From assembly GCA_022711665.1 (NCBI GenBank), contig JAKLEN010000001.1:186001-250000 (forward strand): DNA of 64,000 nt. The letters are read 5' to 3'. Positions 27,504-35,485 of the stretch are shown one piece after another; within the stretch, counting starts at the first letter, position 1; every line of letters begins with the position of its first letter. The position numbers were made by a program, and so were the translations under genes. Source of the DNA: Acidobacteriota bacterium (GTDB taxonomy: Bacteria > Acidobacteriota > Aminicenantia > Aminicenantales > Saccharicenantaceae). The notes under the pieces are model-generated. The model did not search any database, was not told the DNA's origin, and saw only the letters and a program-made list of their open reading frames with translations.

Positions 27504-29198
27504 ATGAAAACCGCCAAGTACGCCCTCGGCCTCGACTTCGGCACCAACTCCGTCCGGGCCCTCATCGTCGACGTCGGCAACGGCGAGGAAGTCGGCACGG
27601 CCATCTTCCCCTACCCCGGCGGCGACGCCGGCATACTCCTCGACCCCAAGGACGCGAACCTGGCCCGTCAGAACCCGGCCGGCTGGATCCTGGGCATCGA
27701 GAAATCCGTCACGGCCGCCCTGGCCGCGGCGAAGAAGAAGGTCAAGGGCTTCGACCCGGCGGCCATCGTCGGGATCGGCGTCGATACGACCGGCTCGACG
27801 CCTCTCCCCCTCGACCGGGCCGGAAAGCCCCTGGCCCTCCATAAGGAGTTCCGGAAGAACCTCAACGCCCAGGCCTGGCTGTGGAAGGATCACACCGCCC
27901 ACGCCGAGGCGGCCGAGATCACCGCCCTGGCCGCGGCCGAACACCCCGAGTACCTGGCCAAGTGCGGCGGCACCTATTCCTCCGAGTGGTTCTGGAGCAA
28001 GATCCTCCACTGCCTGCGAACGGATCCCAAGGTGGCCGCGGCCGCCTACTCCTGGGCCGAATGCGCCGACTACATCCCGGCCCTCCTGACCGGCTCGACC
28101 GATCCTCTCCGGATGAAGCGCAGCCGCTGCGCCGCCGGCCACAAGGCCATGTTCAACGACGCTTGGGGCGGGCTGCCGGCCAAGGCCTTCCTGGCCAGGC
28201 TCGATCCGCGCCTGGGCGAGCTGCGCGACCGCCTCTACCAGAAGACCTACACCTCCGACGTTCCGGCCGGCGGCCTGACCAAGGATTGGGCCAGGAAGCT
28301 GGGCCTCCGTCCCGGGATCGCCGTGGCCGTCGGCGCCTTCGACGCCCACCTCGGCGGCATCAGCTCCGGCGTCGAGACCGGCCGCTTCGTCAAGATCATC
28401 GGCACCAGCACCTGCGACATCTGCGTCTGGCCCGCCACCAAGAAGCTGCCCGACATCCCGGGCCTATGCGGCATCGTCGACGGCTCGGTCCTGCCCGGCT
28501 ACCTCGGACTCGAGGCCGGCCAGTCCGCCGTCGGCGACATCTTCAATTGGTTCGTCAACGTCATCGAGCCCGGCGGCCCGAAGAAGGGCTCGCACGCCGT
28601 CCTGACCAAGGGCGCGGCGGCCCTCAAGCCCGGCGAATCGGGCCTGCTGGCCCTCGATTGGCTCAACGGCAACCGGACCGTCCTCGTCGACCAGCGCCTG
28701 ACGGGCCTCCTCGTCGGCCTGACCCTGCACAGCACGCCGGCCGAGATCTACCGGGCCCTCATCGAGGCCACGGCCTTCGGCGCCCTGACCATCATCCGGC
28801 GCTTCGAGGAGTACGGCGTCCGGATCAGCGACGTCGTCAACTGCGGCGGCATCGCCGAGAAGAACCCGCTGGTCATGCAGATCTACGCCGACGTCACCGG
28901 CCTGGAGATGAAGATCGCCCGCTCGAGCCAGACCTGCGCCCTGGGCGCGGCCATGGCCGGGGCCGTCGCGGCCGGGCGCCCGGGCGGCGGCCACGCGACC
29001 TTCGCCGAGGCCCAGGCCGCCATGGGCGGGATCAAGCGGACGGTCTACAAGCCCGACCCCGCCCGCCACCGGGTCTATCTCGAGCTCTACGCCCTCTACA
29101 GGCAGCTCCACGACGCCTTCGGCACGAAGGACTGGAGCGGCAGCCTGTTCAACGTCATGAAGGACCTGCTGGCCATCAAGGACCGGCAAAGGAGATAG
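27504..29198 (+). CDS. araB: Ribulokinase (AraB)
   Basis: This 564-residue FGGY-family kinase starts with the phosphate-binding LGLDFGTNSVRALIVDV. It includes the VDTTGSTP segment and the C-terminal NCGGIAEKNPLVMQIYADV segment, which match AraB. It phosphorylates L-ribulose to L-ribulose 5-phosphate in the cytosol. Length and motifs agree with bacterial AraB rather than xylulokinase or fuculokinase. GGAGG lies 9 bases before the ATG. It is the first gene of an araB-araD-isomerase operon. Confidence 0.92.
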   Translation: MKTAKYALGLDFGTNSVRALIVDVGNGEEVGTAIFPYPGGDAGILLDPKDANLARQNPAGWILGIEKSVTAALAAAKKKVKGFDPAAIVGIGVDTTGSTPLPLDRAGKPLALHKEFRKNLNAQAWLWKDHTAHAEAAEITALAAAEHPEYLAKCGGTYSSEWFWSKILHCLRTDPKVAAAAYSWAECADYIPALLTGSTDPLRMKRSRCAAGHKAMFNDAWGGLPAKAFLARLDPRLGELRDRLYQKTYTSDVPAGGLTKDWARKLGLRPGIAVAVGAFDAHLGGISSGVETGRFVKIIGTSTCDICVWPATKKLPDIPGLCGIVDGSVLPGYLGLEAGQSAVGDIFNWFVNVIEPGGPKKGSHAVLTKGAAALKPGESGLLALDWLNGNRTVLVDQRLTGLLVGLTLHSTPAEIYRALIEATAFGALTIIRRFEEYGVRISDVVNCGGIAEKNPLVMQIYADVTGLEMKIARSSQTCALGAAMAGAVAAGRPGGGHATFAEAQAAMGGIKRTVYKPDPARHRVYLELYALYRQLHDAFGTKDWSGSLFNVMKDLLAIKDRQRR

Positions 29199-29204
29199 GA
29201 CCCG

Positions 29205-29903
29205 ATGCTCGCCGAGCTCAAGGAGTCGGTCTGGAAGGCGAACCTCGATCTGGCCAGGTCCGGCCTGGTCATCCTGACATTCGGCAACGTCAGCGGCATC
29301 GACCGGCGCCGGGGCATCGTGGCCATCAAGCCCAGCGGCGTCCCCTACGACGCCATCAAGGCCGACGACATCGTGCTCGTCGACCTCGAAGGCGGGCTCG
29401 TCGAGGGCTGGCTCAGCCCCTCGTCGGACACGCCGACGCACGTCGAGCTCTACAAGGCCTTCCCGGAGATCGGGGGGGTGGCCCACGCCCACAGCGCCTA
29501 CGCCACCATGTTCGCCCAGGCCAAGCGGGAGATCCCCTGTTACGGGACGACCCACGCCGACCAATTCCACGGCCCCGTGCCGCTGACCCGGCTGCTCGTC
29601 GAGCCCGAGATCGCCCAGGCCTACGAGCGGAACACCGGCCGGGTCATCGTCGAGCGCTTCGCCGGGCTCGATCCGCTCGAGCTCCCGGCCGTCCTGGTGG
29701 CCGGCCATGGGCCGTTCACCTGGGGCCGGACCCCGGCCGAGGCCGTCGAGACGGCCCTCGTTCTCGAGCAGGTCGCCCACACGGCCTTCGGCTCGGTCAT
29801 CATCGAGCCCCGGCTCGCCCCCGTGGACGCGTGCCTCCAGGAGAAGCACTTCCGCAGGAAGCACGGGCCCGACGCCTATTACGGACAAAAGAAGGAGAAA
29901 TGA
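29205..29903 (+). CDS. araD: L-ribulose-5-phosphate 4-epimerase (AraD)
   Basis: This 232-residue class II aldolase-type protein has GNVSGIDR and KPSGVPYD for substrate binding, then HAHSAYATMFAQ and the later GHGPFTWG His. These form the zinc site. The aldolase fold with SPSSDTPTHVELYKAFPEIGGVAHAHS phrases fits AraD. It turns L-ribulose 5-phosphate into D-xylulose 5-phosphate. It follows araB by 6 bp, with AGGAG upstream. Its stop lies 2 bp before the isomerase start. Confidence 0.9.
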   Translation: MLAELKESVWKANLDLARSGLVILTFGNVSGIDRRRGIVAIKPSGVPYDAIKADDIVLVDLEGGLVEGWLSPSSDTPTHVELYKAFPEIGGVAHAHSAYATMFAQAKREIPCYGTTHADQFHGPVPLTRLLVEPEIAQAYERNTGRVIVERFAGLDPLELPAVLVAGHGPFTWGRTPAEAVETALVLEQVAHTAFGSVIIEPRLAPVDACLQEKHFRRKHGPDAYYGQKKEK

Positions 29904-29905
29904 TC

Positions 29906-31384
29906 ATGACCAACATCCCGAAAGTGCGCCTCGGTCTGGTGGCCGTCAGCCGCGACTGCTTCCCCATCGAGCTGTCCCGCAAGCGCTCCCTCCGCGTCGC
30001 GGAGGAATGCCGCAAGATCGGCGTGTCCATCACCCGGATGCCGACCGTCGTCGAGAACGAGAAGGACGCCCTCCGGGCGCTCGAGGAGCTGAAGGACAAG
30101 AAGGTCAACGCCCTGGTCCTCTACCTGGGCAACTTCGGCCCGGAGACGCCGACGACCATCCTGGCCCAGAAGTTCGACGGCCCGGTCATGGTCGTCGCCG
30201 CCGCCGAGGAGTCGGGCCGGGATCTCGTCGACGGGCGCGGCGACGCCTACTGCGGCATGCTCAACAATTCCTACAGCATGGGTCTGCGCCGGCTCCGGCC
30301 CCACGTGCCGGAATACCCGGTCGGCCTGCCCGAGGAAGCGGCCAAGATGATCGCGGATTTCCTGCCCGTCGCCAGGATCCTGCTCGGCCTGGCCAGGCTC
30401 AAGATCTTCTCCTTCGGGCCGCGGCCGCAGGACTTCCTGGCCTGCAACGCCCCGATCAAGCCGCTCTACGACCTCGGCGTCGAGATCATGGAGAACAGCG
30501 AGCTCGACCTCTACGACATCTTCCGCAAGGCCGAAGGCGACCCGAAGGTCAAGGCGGTCGCCGCCGACATGGCCAGGGAGCTGGGCGCCGGGAACGCCTA
30601 TCCCGGCATCCTGAACAAGCTGGCCCAGTTCGAGGTCGCGCTGCTCAAGTTCATGGAGGCGAACCTCGGCGCCTCGGAGTTCGGCGTCTTCGCCGACAAA
30701 TGCTGGCCGGCCTTCGAGAGCTTCTTCGGCTTCGTCCCCTGCTACGTCAACTCGCGGCTGGCGGCCCGGGGCATCCCGGTCGCCTGCGAGGTCGACATCT
30801 ACGGCGCCCTGAGCGAGTACATCGCCACCTGCGCCACCGAGCTGCCGGCCACCGTCCTGGACATCAACAACACCGTCCCCTACGACCTGATCGCCGGGGC
30901 CAAGAAGGGGATCAAGGGCTACAAGCCCACGGATCTTTTCATGGGCTTCCACTGCGGCAATACGCCGGCCGGCTGCCTGATGAACCCGGCCATGGGCTAC
31001 CAGCTGATCATGCACCGGCTCCAGGAGCCGGGCCGGGAGCCCGACATCACCCGGGGCACGATCGAGGGCCGGATCAAGGCCGGCGGCGTGACCATTTTCC
31101 GCCTCCAGTCGACGGCCGACACGGTCCTGCGGTCCTACGTGGCCGAGGGCGAGATCCTGGACGTCGATCCGAAGTCGTTCGGCGGGATCGGGATCATCGC
31201 CGTCAAGGAGATGGGCCGGTTCTACCGCCACGTCCTCGTCGAGAAGCGCTTCCCCCACCACACCGCCGTCGCCTTCGCCCCCGCCGGCAAGACCCTCTGG
31301 GCGGCCCTGCGCATGCTCGGGGTCGAGGACATCGGCTTCAACCGCCCGGCCGGCATGCTCTACCCGACGGAGAACCCGTTCTAA
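29906..31384 (+). CDS. L-fucose/L-arabinose isomerase-family protein
   Basis: This 492-residue protein belongs to the FucI/AraA-like fold. The N-terminal Rossmann-like domain (VRLGLVAVSRDCF ... ALVLYLGNFGPETP) is followed by a metal-binding half with ACEVDIYGALSEY and GFHCGNTPAG. It is not the typical AraA sequence. Its position after araB and araD strongly suggests it isomerises L-arabinose to L-ribulose in this organism (inference). I chose the ATG at 29906 because AAGGAG is 8 bases upstream; an ATG at 29900 is too close to it. The stop codon directly abuts a GGGGACACAATA repeat. Confidence 0.82.
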   Translation: MTNIPKVRLGLVAVSRDCFPIELSRKRSLRVAEECRKIGVSITRMPTVVENEKDALRALEELKDKKVNALVLYLGNFGPETPTTILAQKFDGPVMVVAAAEESGRDLVDGRGDAYCGMLNNSYSMGLRRLRPHVPEYPVGLPEEAAKMIADFLPVARILLGLARLKIFSFGPRPQDFLACNAPIKPLYDLGVEIMENSELDLYDIFRKAEGDPKVKAVAADMARELGAGNAYPGILNKLAQFEVALLKFMEANLGASEFGVFADKCWPAFESFFGFVPCYVNSRLAARGIPVACEVDIYGALSEYIATCATELPATVLDINNTVPYDLIAGAKKGIKGYKPTDLFMGFHCGNTPAGCLMNPAMGYQLIMHRLQEPGREPDITRGTIEGRIKAGGVTIFRLQSTADTVLRSYVAEGEILDVDPKSFGGIGIIAVKEMGRFYRHVLVEKRFPHHTAVAFAPAGKTLWAALRMLGVEDIGFNRPAGMLYPTENPF

Positions 31385-31387
31385 ATC

Positions 31388-31464
31388 GGGGACACAATAT
31401 TCATTTCCGATTTCTTTTCAGGCCTCGCTCTGTCCGGAAAATCGGAAATGCGTATTGTGTCCCC
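31388..31464. repeat. Second copy of the GGGGACACAATA inverted repeat
   Basis: The left arm (31388-31413) and right arm (31439-31464) are near-perfect reverse complements, with two central mismatches. The loop is 25 nt. The arm is the same family as at 22035. It fills the gap between two convergent genes. Its left end meets the isomerase stop, and its right end lies 6 bases from the M28 peptidase stop. Such an element may serve as a terminator for both genes. Confidence 0.85.
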
Positions 31465-31469
31465 TATTA

Positions 31470-33044
31470 TTAATTGCGGCCGCGCTGGGGCGCCGGCACG
31501 TTCGCGTCGAAGTACTTCCGCGGCAGCTTCTGGTCGCGCATGGCGGCGTTGTAGACGAACCAGGCCATGACCGTGGCCGCCTGCATCAGGTCGGGCCGCG
31601 ACAGGTGGTCGTAAACGTCCATCGTCGAGTGGTGCGTCAGCGTGTCGTACTCGAGGTCGTCCTGGATGAACTGGAAGCCCGGCAGGCCGACGCCGTCGAA
31701 CGGCAGATGGTCGGTGCCGCCCGTGTTCCGCAGGACCACGGTCCCGGCGCCGAGGTCGCGCACGGGCTCGAGCCACTCCTCGAAGATGGGCACGACGGCG
31801 CTGTTGCCCTGGGCGTAGATGCCGCGGATCTTGCCGCTGCCGTTGTCGAAGTTGAAGTAGGCCGAGAGCTTGTCGTACTCCGGCTTCTTCTCCTTCTTGG
31901 CCCGGTCGAAGAAATGGTTCGCGACATAGCCCCGCGAGCCGACGAAGCCCTGCTCTTCCGCATCCCAAAAGGCCATCCGGATCGTGCGCCGGGGCTGGAC
32001 GCCCAGGGCCTTGAGGATCCTCATGGCCTCGAAGGCGACGGCGCAGCCGGCACCGTCGTCCGTGGCCCCCGTGCCGCCATGCCAGGTGTCGAAGTGCCCG
32101 CCGAGCATGACCAGCTCCGTCTTGAGCCGGGGATCGGCGCCCGGGATCTCGGCCACGACGTTCGTGCCCGGCAGGTCGTCGGCCGTGAAGCGGGCCTGGA
32201 CCTCGACCTCGAGCGTGACCGGGACGTTCTTCTGGAGGATGCGGACGATGCGGTTGTACTGCTCCGTGGCGATGGCGATCGCCGGGACGGGGGTCTCCGT
32301 GCCCCTGGCCCGCGAGCCGCCGCTGGCGACGAAGACGGTCCCGAACTTGCCCCGGCCGGGATCGATGACGACCCCGACGCCCTCGGCCTTGAACATCTTC
32401 TGGATGGCCTGCTGGACCTGCGCCCGGGACACCCGATCCTGCATCTGCGGCGCCTGGGGCCGCCGGGCGTACGGCTCGGGCGCCAGCCCGAGCTTATCGA
32501 GATCGGCCCCGCTGAGGCGCGAGGCCATCGGGTCGAACGAGATCGGCAGGTCCTGCTCCTCCTGAACCAGGACGATGGCGTCCTTGAGCTTGCCCTTGTA
32601 CTTGTCGAGGTCGGCCACGGTCTTGGCCTGGATCAGGACCGCCGGGCCCTTGATCAGGCCGTTCGTCCCCGGCGTCCAGGCCTTGGGGTAGCCGATGATG
32701 GGCATGTACTGGGGCTCGGTCATGGCGGCGTAGAACTTCAGGAGCTCCCAGCTGCGGCCGAACGTGCCGTAAGGCTCCATGGCCGCGTTGGCCAGGCCGA
32801 TCTCCTTGGCCTGGCCGACCACCCACTCGCCGGCCTTGACGTACTGGGGCGAGTCGGGCAGCCTCGGTCCGTAGATGTCGCAGAGATAGATCAGGAAATC
32901 GCCGATCTTGGAGTTGTTCAGTCCCTCGGCGCGGATGCGGTCGAGCATCTGCAGGTCGAGCTTCTCCTGGGCGAAGGCCCCCATCGAGAGCAGGACGGCG
33001 AGGAGGGCAAGGACCAGCGAACGGACGATCGGATGTCTTTTCAT
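31470..33044 (-). CDS. Exported M28-family zinc peptidase
   Basis: This 524-residue protein has a signal peptide (about residues 1-25, MGAFAQ). The M28 domain shows the two-zinc ligands in order: GGHFDTW, then TDDGAG, then WDAEEQGFVG, and later TGGTDHLPFD. A protease-associated-like insert lies in the first half. It resembles plasma glutamate carboxypeptidase-type aminopeptidases and would act on peptides in the periplasm. GGAGC precedes the ATG. A TTGACA-18-TATAGT promoter is at 33102-33073. Confidence 0.88.
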   Translation of the reverse strand: MKRHPIVRSLVLALLAVLLSMGAFAQEKLDLQMLDRIRAEGLNNSKIGDFLIYLCDIYGPRLPDSPQYVKAGEWVVGQAKEIGLANAAMEPYGTFGRSWELLKFYAAMTEPQYMPIIGYPKAWTPGTNGLIKGPAVLIQAKTVADLDKYKGKLKDAIVLVQEEQDLPISFDPMASRLSGADLDKLGLAPEPYARRPQAPQMQDRVSRAQVQQAIQKMFKAEGVGVVIDPGRGKFGTVFVASGGSRARGTETPVPAIAIATEQYNRIVRILQKNVPVTLEVEVQARFTADDLPGTNVVAEIPGADPRLKTELVMLGGHFDTWHGGTGATDDGAGCAVAFEAMRILKALGVQPRRTIRMAFWDAEEQGFVGSRGYVANHFFDRAKKEKKPEYDKLSAYFNFDNGSGKIRGIYAQGNSAVVPIFEEWLEPVRDLGAGTVVLRNTGGTDHLPFDGVGLPGFQFIQDDLEYDTLTHHSTMDVYDHLSRPDLMQAATVMAWFVYNAAMRDQKLPRKYFDANVPAPQRGRN

Positions 33045-33072
33045 GGGATGCTCCTTTGAACCGGTCTCGGGG

Positions 33073-33102
33073 ACTATAACCCCGCGGCCGCGGCCTTGTC
33101 AA
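33073..33102 (-). promoter_or_regulatory. Sigma-70-type promoter for the M28 peptidase gene
   Basis: On the minus strand, TTGACA (33102-33097), an 18-bp spacer and TATAGT (33078-33073) lie about 30 bp ahead of the ATG at 33044. Confidence 0.6.
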
Positions 33103-33191
33103 AGTCAGCCGGGGCCGGGGGGCCGGCAGTCTGAAACGACGGCCAGAAACGCTTCCCGGCGCGCCCCGACCTGCCTTATAATGGAGGGACC

Positions 33192-34229
33192 ATGAAAGCG
33201 GCTTTCCTGACCGGCGTCCGGACGATCGAGATCCGCGACATCCCGGCGCCCCGGCTCGTCCGCGACGACGACGTCATCGTCCGCAGCCGGGCCGTCGGCG
33301 TCTGCGGCAGCGACCTTCACTACTATCTCTCCGACAACGTCGGCGGCGACCGGATCAAGTACCCCTTCATCCCGGGGCACGAATGCGCCGGCGTCGTCGA
33401 GGAGGTGGGCCGGGCCGTGACCAGGGTCAAGCCGGGCGACCCGGTCGTCGTCGAGCCGGCCGTCTCGTGCGGGACGTGCGACCAGTGCCGGACCGGCCGG
33501 CCCCACACCTGCCGCAAGCTCCTCTTCCTCGGACATTACGGCGAGCTCACGGGCGGCCTGGCCGAGCTCATCCTGGCCCCGGAACGCAACTGCGTGCCGC
33601 TTCCGGCCCGGATGACCTCGGTACAGGGCGCGCTGGCCGAGCCGCTGTCGATCGCCCTTTACGCGGCCGGTCTGGCCGGCTCGGTCCGGGGGAAAGCGGC
33701 GGCGGTCCTCGGGACCGGGCCGATCGGGCTGTGCGTCGTCATGGCCCTGAAGGCGGACGGCGCCGGCGCCGTCTATGCCACGGAGAAGGTCGAGGCCCGG
33801 CGCGCGGCGGCCGCCGCCAAAGCCGGGGCCGACTGGACGGGGAATCCCGACGCCCAGGACGTCGTGGCTGAGATCGCGGCCCGCGAGTCCCTCGGCCTCG
33901 ATATCGTCTTCGAGTGCTGCGGCCAGCAGCCGGCCCTCGACCAGGCGGTCGCCCTGCTCAAGCCCGGCGGGACGCTCGTCGTAGTCGGCATCCCCCTCGA
34001 GCCGCGCGTCTACTTCGACAGCGGCAGGGTCCGCCGCCGCGAGATCCGCGTCCAGAACGTCCGGCGCCAGAACAAGTGCCTGGAGCGGGCCGTGGCCATG
34101 ATCCACGCCGGGCGGATCCCGGTCGATTTCCTGGCGACCCACACGTTTCCCCTCGACCGGGCCGGCGAAGCTTACGAGATCGCGGCGGCCCGCCACGACG
34201 GGGTGATCAAGGCCATCGTCCGGCCATAG
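33192..34229 (+). CDS. Zinc-dependent polyol/alcohol dehydrogenase (MDR family)
   Basis: This 345-residue protein has the catalytic zinc region (GVCGSDLHYY, then GHECAGVVEEVG) and the structural zinc Cys cluster (SCGTCDQCRTGRPHTC). A Rossmann fold follows (VLGTGPIGLCVVMALKADG). It resembles sorbitol, L-idonate or threonine dehydrogenases. The nearby sugar genes favour a polyol or sugar acid, but the substrate is not determined. TATAAT stands at 33177-33182, directly ahead of the GGAGG and ATG, so the leader would be very short if that is the -10 box. Confidence 0.85.
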   Translation: MKAAFLTGVRTIEIRDIPAPRLVRDDDVIVRSRAVGVCGSDLHYYLSDNVGGDRIKYPFIPGHECAGVVEEVGRAVTRVKPGDPVVVEPAVSCGTCDQCRTGRPHTCRKLLFLGHYGELTGGLAELILAPERNCVPLPARMTSVQGALAEPLSIALYAAGLAGSVRGKAAAVLGTGPIGLCVVMALKADGAGAVYATEKVEARRAAAAAKAGADWTGNPDAQDVVAEIAARESLGLDIVFECCGQQPALDQAVALLKPGGTLVVVGIPLEPRVYFDSGRVRRREIRVQNVRRQNKCLERAVAMIHAGRIPVDFLATHTFPLDRAGEAYEIAAARHDGVIKAIVRP

Positions 34230-34261
34230 GCCGGCGGAGGGCTTCCGGGCCGGGGACAAGC

Positions 34262-34300
34262 CGGCGGATCGGCGGGCCTGACCCGCCGCGGCTTCCGCCG
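34262..34300. terminator. Nested GC hairpin between convergent genes
   Basis: An outer 7-bp stem (CGGCGGA with TCCGCCG) encloses an inner 6-bp stem (GGCGGG with CCCGCC). There is no U-run, so terminator function is uncertain. Confidence 0.4.
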
Positions 34301-34311
34301 TCAGCCGCCTT

Positions 34312-34902
34312 TCACTTCATCCGTTCGCGCATCCTGGCCTCGTTCTCGGCGGGCCAGTAGCCGCAGTCGAGCTCGAGGAAGACCGTGGTATACGGCACGG
34401 CCAGGGTCGTCTTGACCATGACGATCTTGAAGGTCTTCCCCGCCTGGTCGAGCCTGGCGATGAGCTCCTCGTGGGGAACGGGCCGGGCGCCGCGTCCCTC
34501 CAGCATCTTTTCGAGCCGCCTCTTCGTCTCGTCCGCGCCCGGGGCCAGGTCCTCGGTGACGAAGGCCAGCTCCTTGTCCAGCCAGATCTTCGGCCGGATG
34601 TGCCCGGCCCCGTCGACGGCCTTGAGCACCTTCTCGAGGACGGCGAAGTGGTCCTCGCCGGCGGCGATCGTCTCGATGCCGGGGCTCGTCTGGAGCGGGA
34701 AGGCCGAGTCGGCGACGACGATCCAATTGCGGTGCCCGAGGGCGGGCAGGTACCCGGCCAGGATGTCCGTCCAGGCGGGCGGCTTGGCGGCTTGGGAATG
34801 GGACACGGCGATTCCTTCCTTTCCCCCGTCGTTCACGCGGTCGCAGGCGGCCGCGGCGCCGAGGAGCATGACGATCCCGATGAAGGCGAGAGCTTGGCGC
34901 AT
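34312..34902 (-). CDS. RbsD/FucU-like lipoprotein
   Basis: This 196-residue protein has a lipoprotein signal (GAAAAC lipobox). The mature part looks like the RbsD/FucU mutarotase family: YLPALGHRNWIVVADSAFP, and near the end KTFKIVMVKTTLAVPYTTVFLELDCG. Classical RbsD and FucU are cytosolic and convert sugar anomers. An export signal on this fold is unusual. Some catalytic residues differ (GHRN for GHxD), so activity is uncertain. The gene is 24 bp downstream of the OsmC gene on the same strand. Confidence 0.6.
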   Translation of the reverse strand: MRQALAFIGIVMLLGAAAACDRVNDGGKEGIAVSHSQAAKPPAWTDILAGYLPALGHRNWIVVADSAFPLQTSPGIETIAAGEDHFAVLEKVLKAVDGAGHIRPKIWLDKELAFVTEDLAPGADETKRRLEKMLEGRGARPVPHEELIARLDQAGKTFKIVMVKTTLAVPYTTVFLELDCGYWPAENEARMRERMK

Positions 34903-34925
34903 GGTTCCCTTCTCTTCCCGTTGTC

Positions 34926-35354
34926 TCATCCGGCGACGAGCCGGTAGGTCGCCTTGATGGGGGTGCCACCCTTGAGCATGGCCCAGACGGGGCAGAAGCG
35001 CTCCTCCGACAGGGCCAGGGCCTTCTCCACCGAGGCGCCGTCGAGCCGACCGCCGCGGAACTCGAACTCGAGCTCGATCGACACGAGGACCTTCGGATGG
35101 ATCTCTTTCTTGGCCCCGCGGGCCCGGACCGTCAGGCCCCCGACCTCCTGTCCCATCCGCTTGAGGAGGCCGACGACGACCTGGCCGCTGCAGCCGGCCA
35201 GGCTGGCCAGCAGGAGCTCGAGCGGCGCGAAGCCTCCGAGGGACTGGCCGTCGGCCGCGAAATCGATCGGCGCCACGGTCCCGGCCCGGCCGGAAACCCC
35301 GTCGAACCTCATCCCTTCCTTGAAGACGGCATCGGCCCGGATCTCTTCGGCCAT
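34926..35354 (-). CDS. OsmC-family peroxidase-like protein
   Basis: This 142-residue protein shows the OsmC/Ohr fold. The first Cys is in LAGCSGQ and the second in RFCPVWAML, with the conserved Arg/Glu phrases between. These proteins reduce organic hydroperoxides with a two-cysteine site, though the subgroup (OsmC or a YhfA-like variant) is open. GAGGAGG precedes the ATG at 35354. It precedes the lipoprotein gene in an apparent two-gene unit. Confidence 0.85.
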   Translation of the reverse strand: MAEEIRADAVFKEGMRFDGVSGRAGTVAPIDFAADGQSLGGFAPLELLLASLAGCSGQVVVGLLKRMGQEVGGLTVRARGAKKEIHPKVLVSIELEFEFRGGRLDGASVEKALALSEERFCPVWAMLKGGTPIKATYRLVAG

Positions 35355-35485
35355 GGGCAGCCTCCTCGGCAGACCGTCGGCGGCACGGTCGCCGCCCCGT
35401 AGTATCCAACGGGCGGAGGCGCCGCGTCAACCCGGGGCGGCGCGGCGGACGCCCGGGGGCGCGGCGGAGAAGGCGGCGGCCGCCG

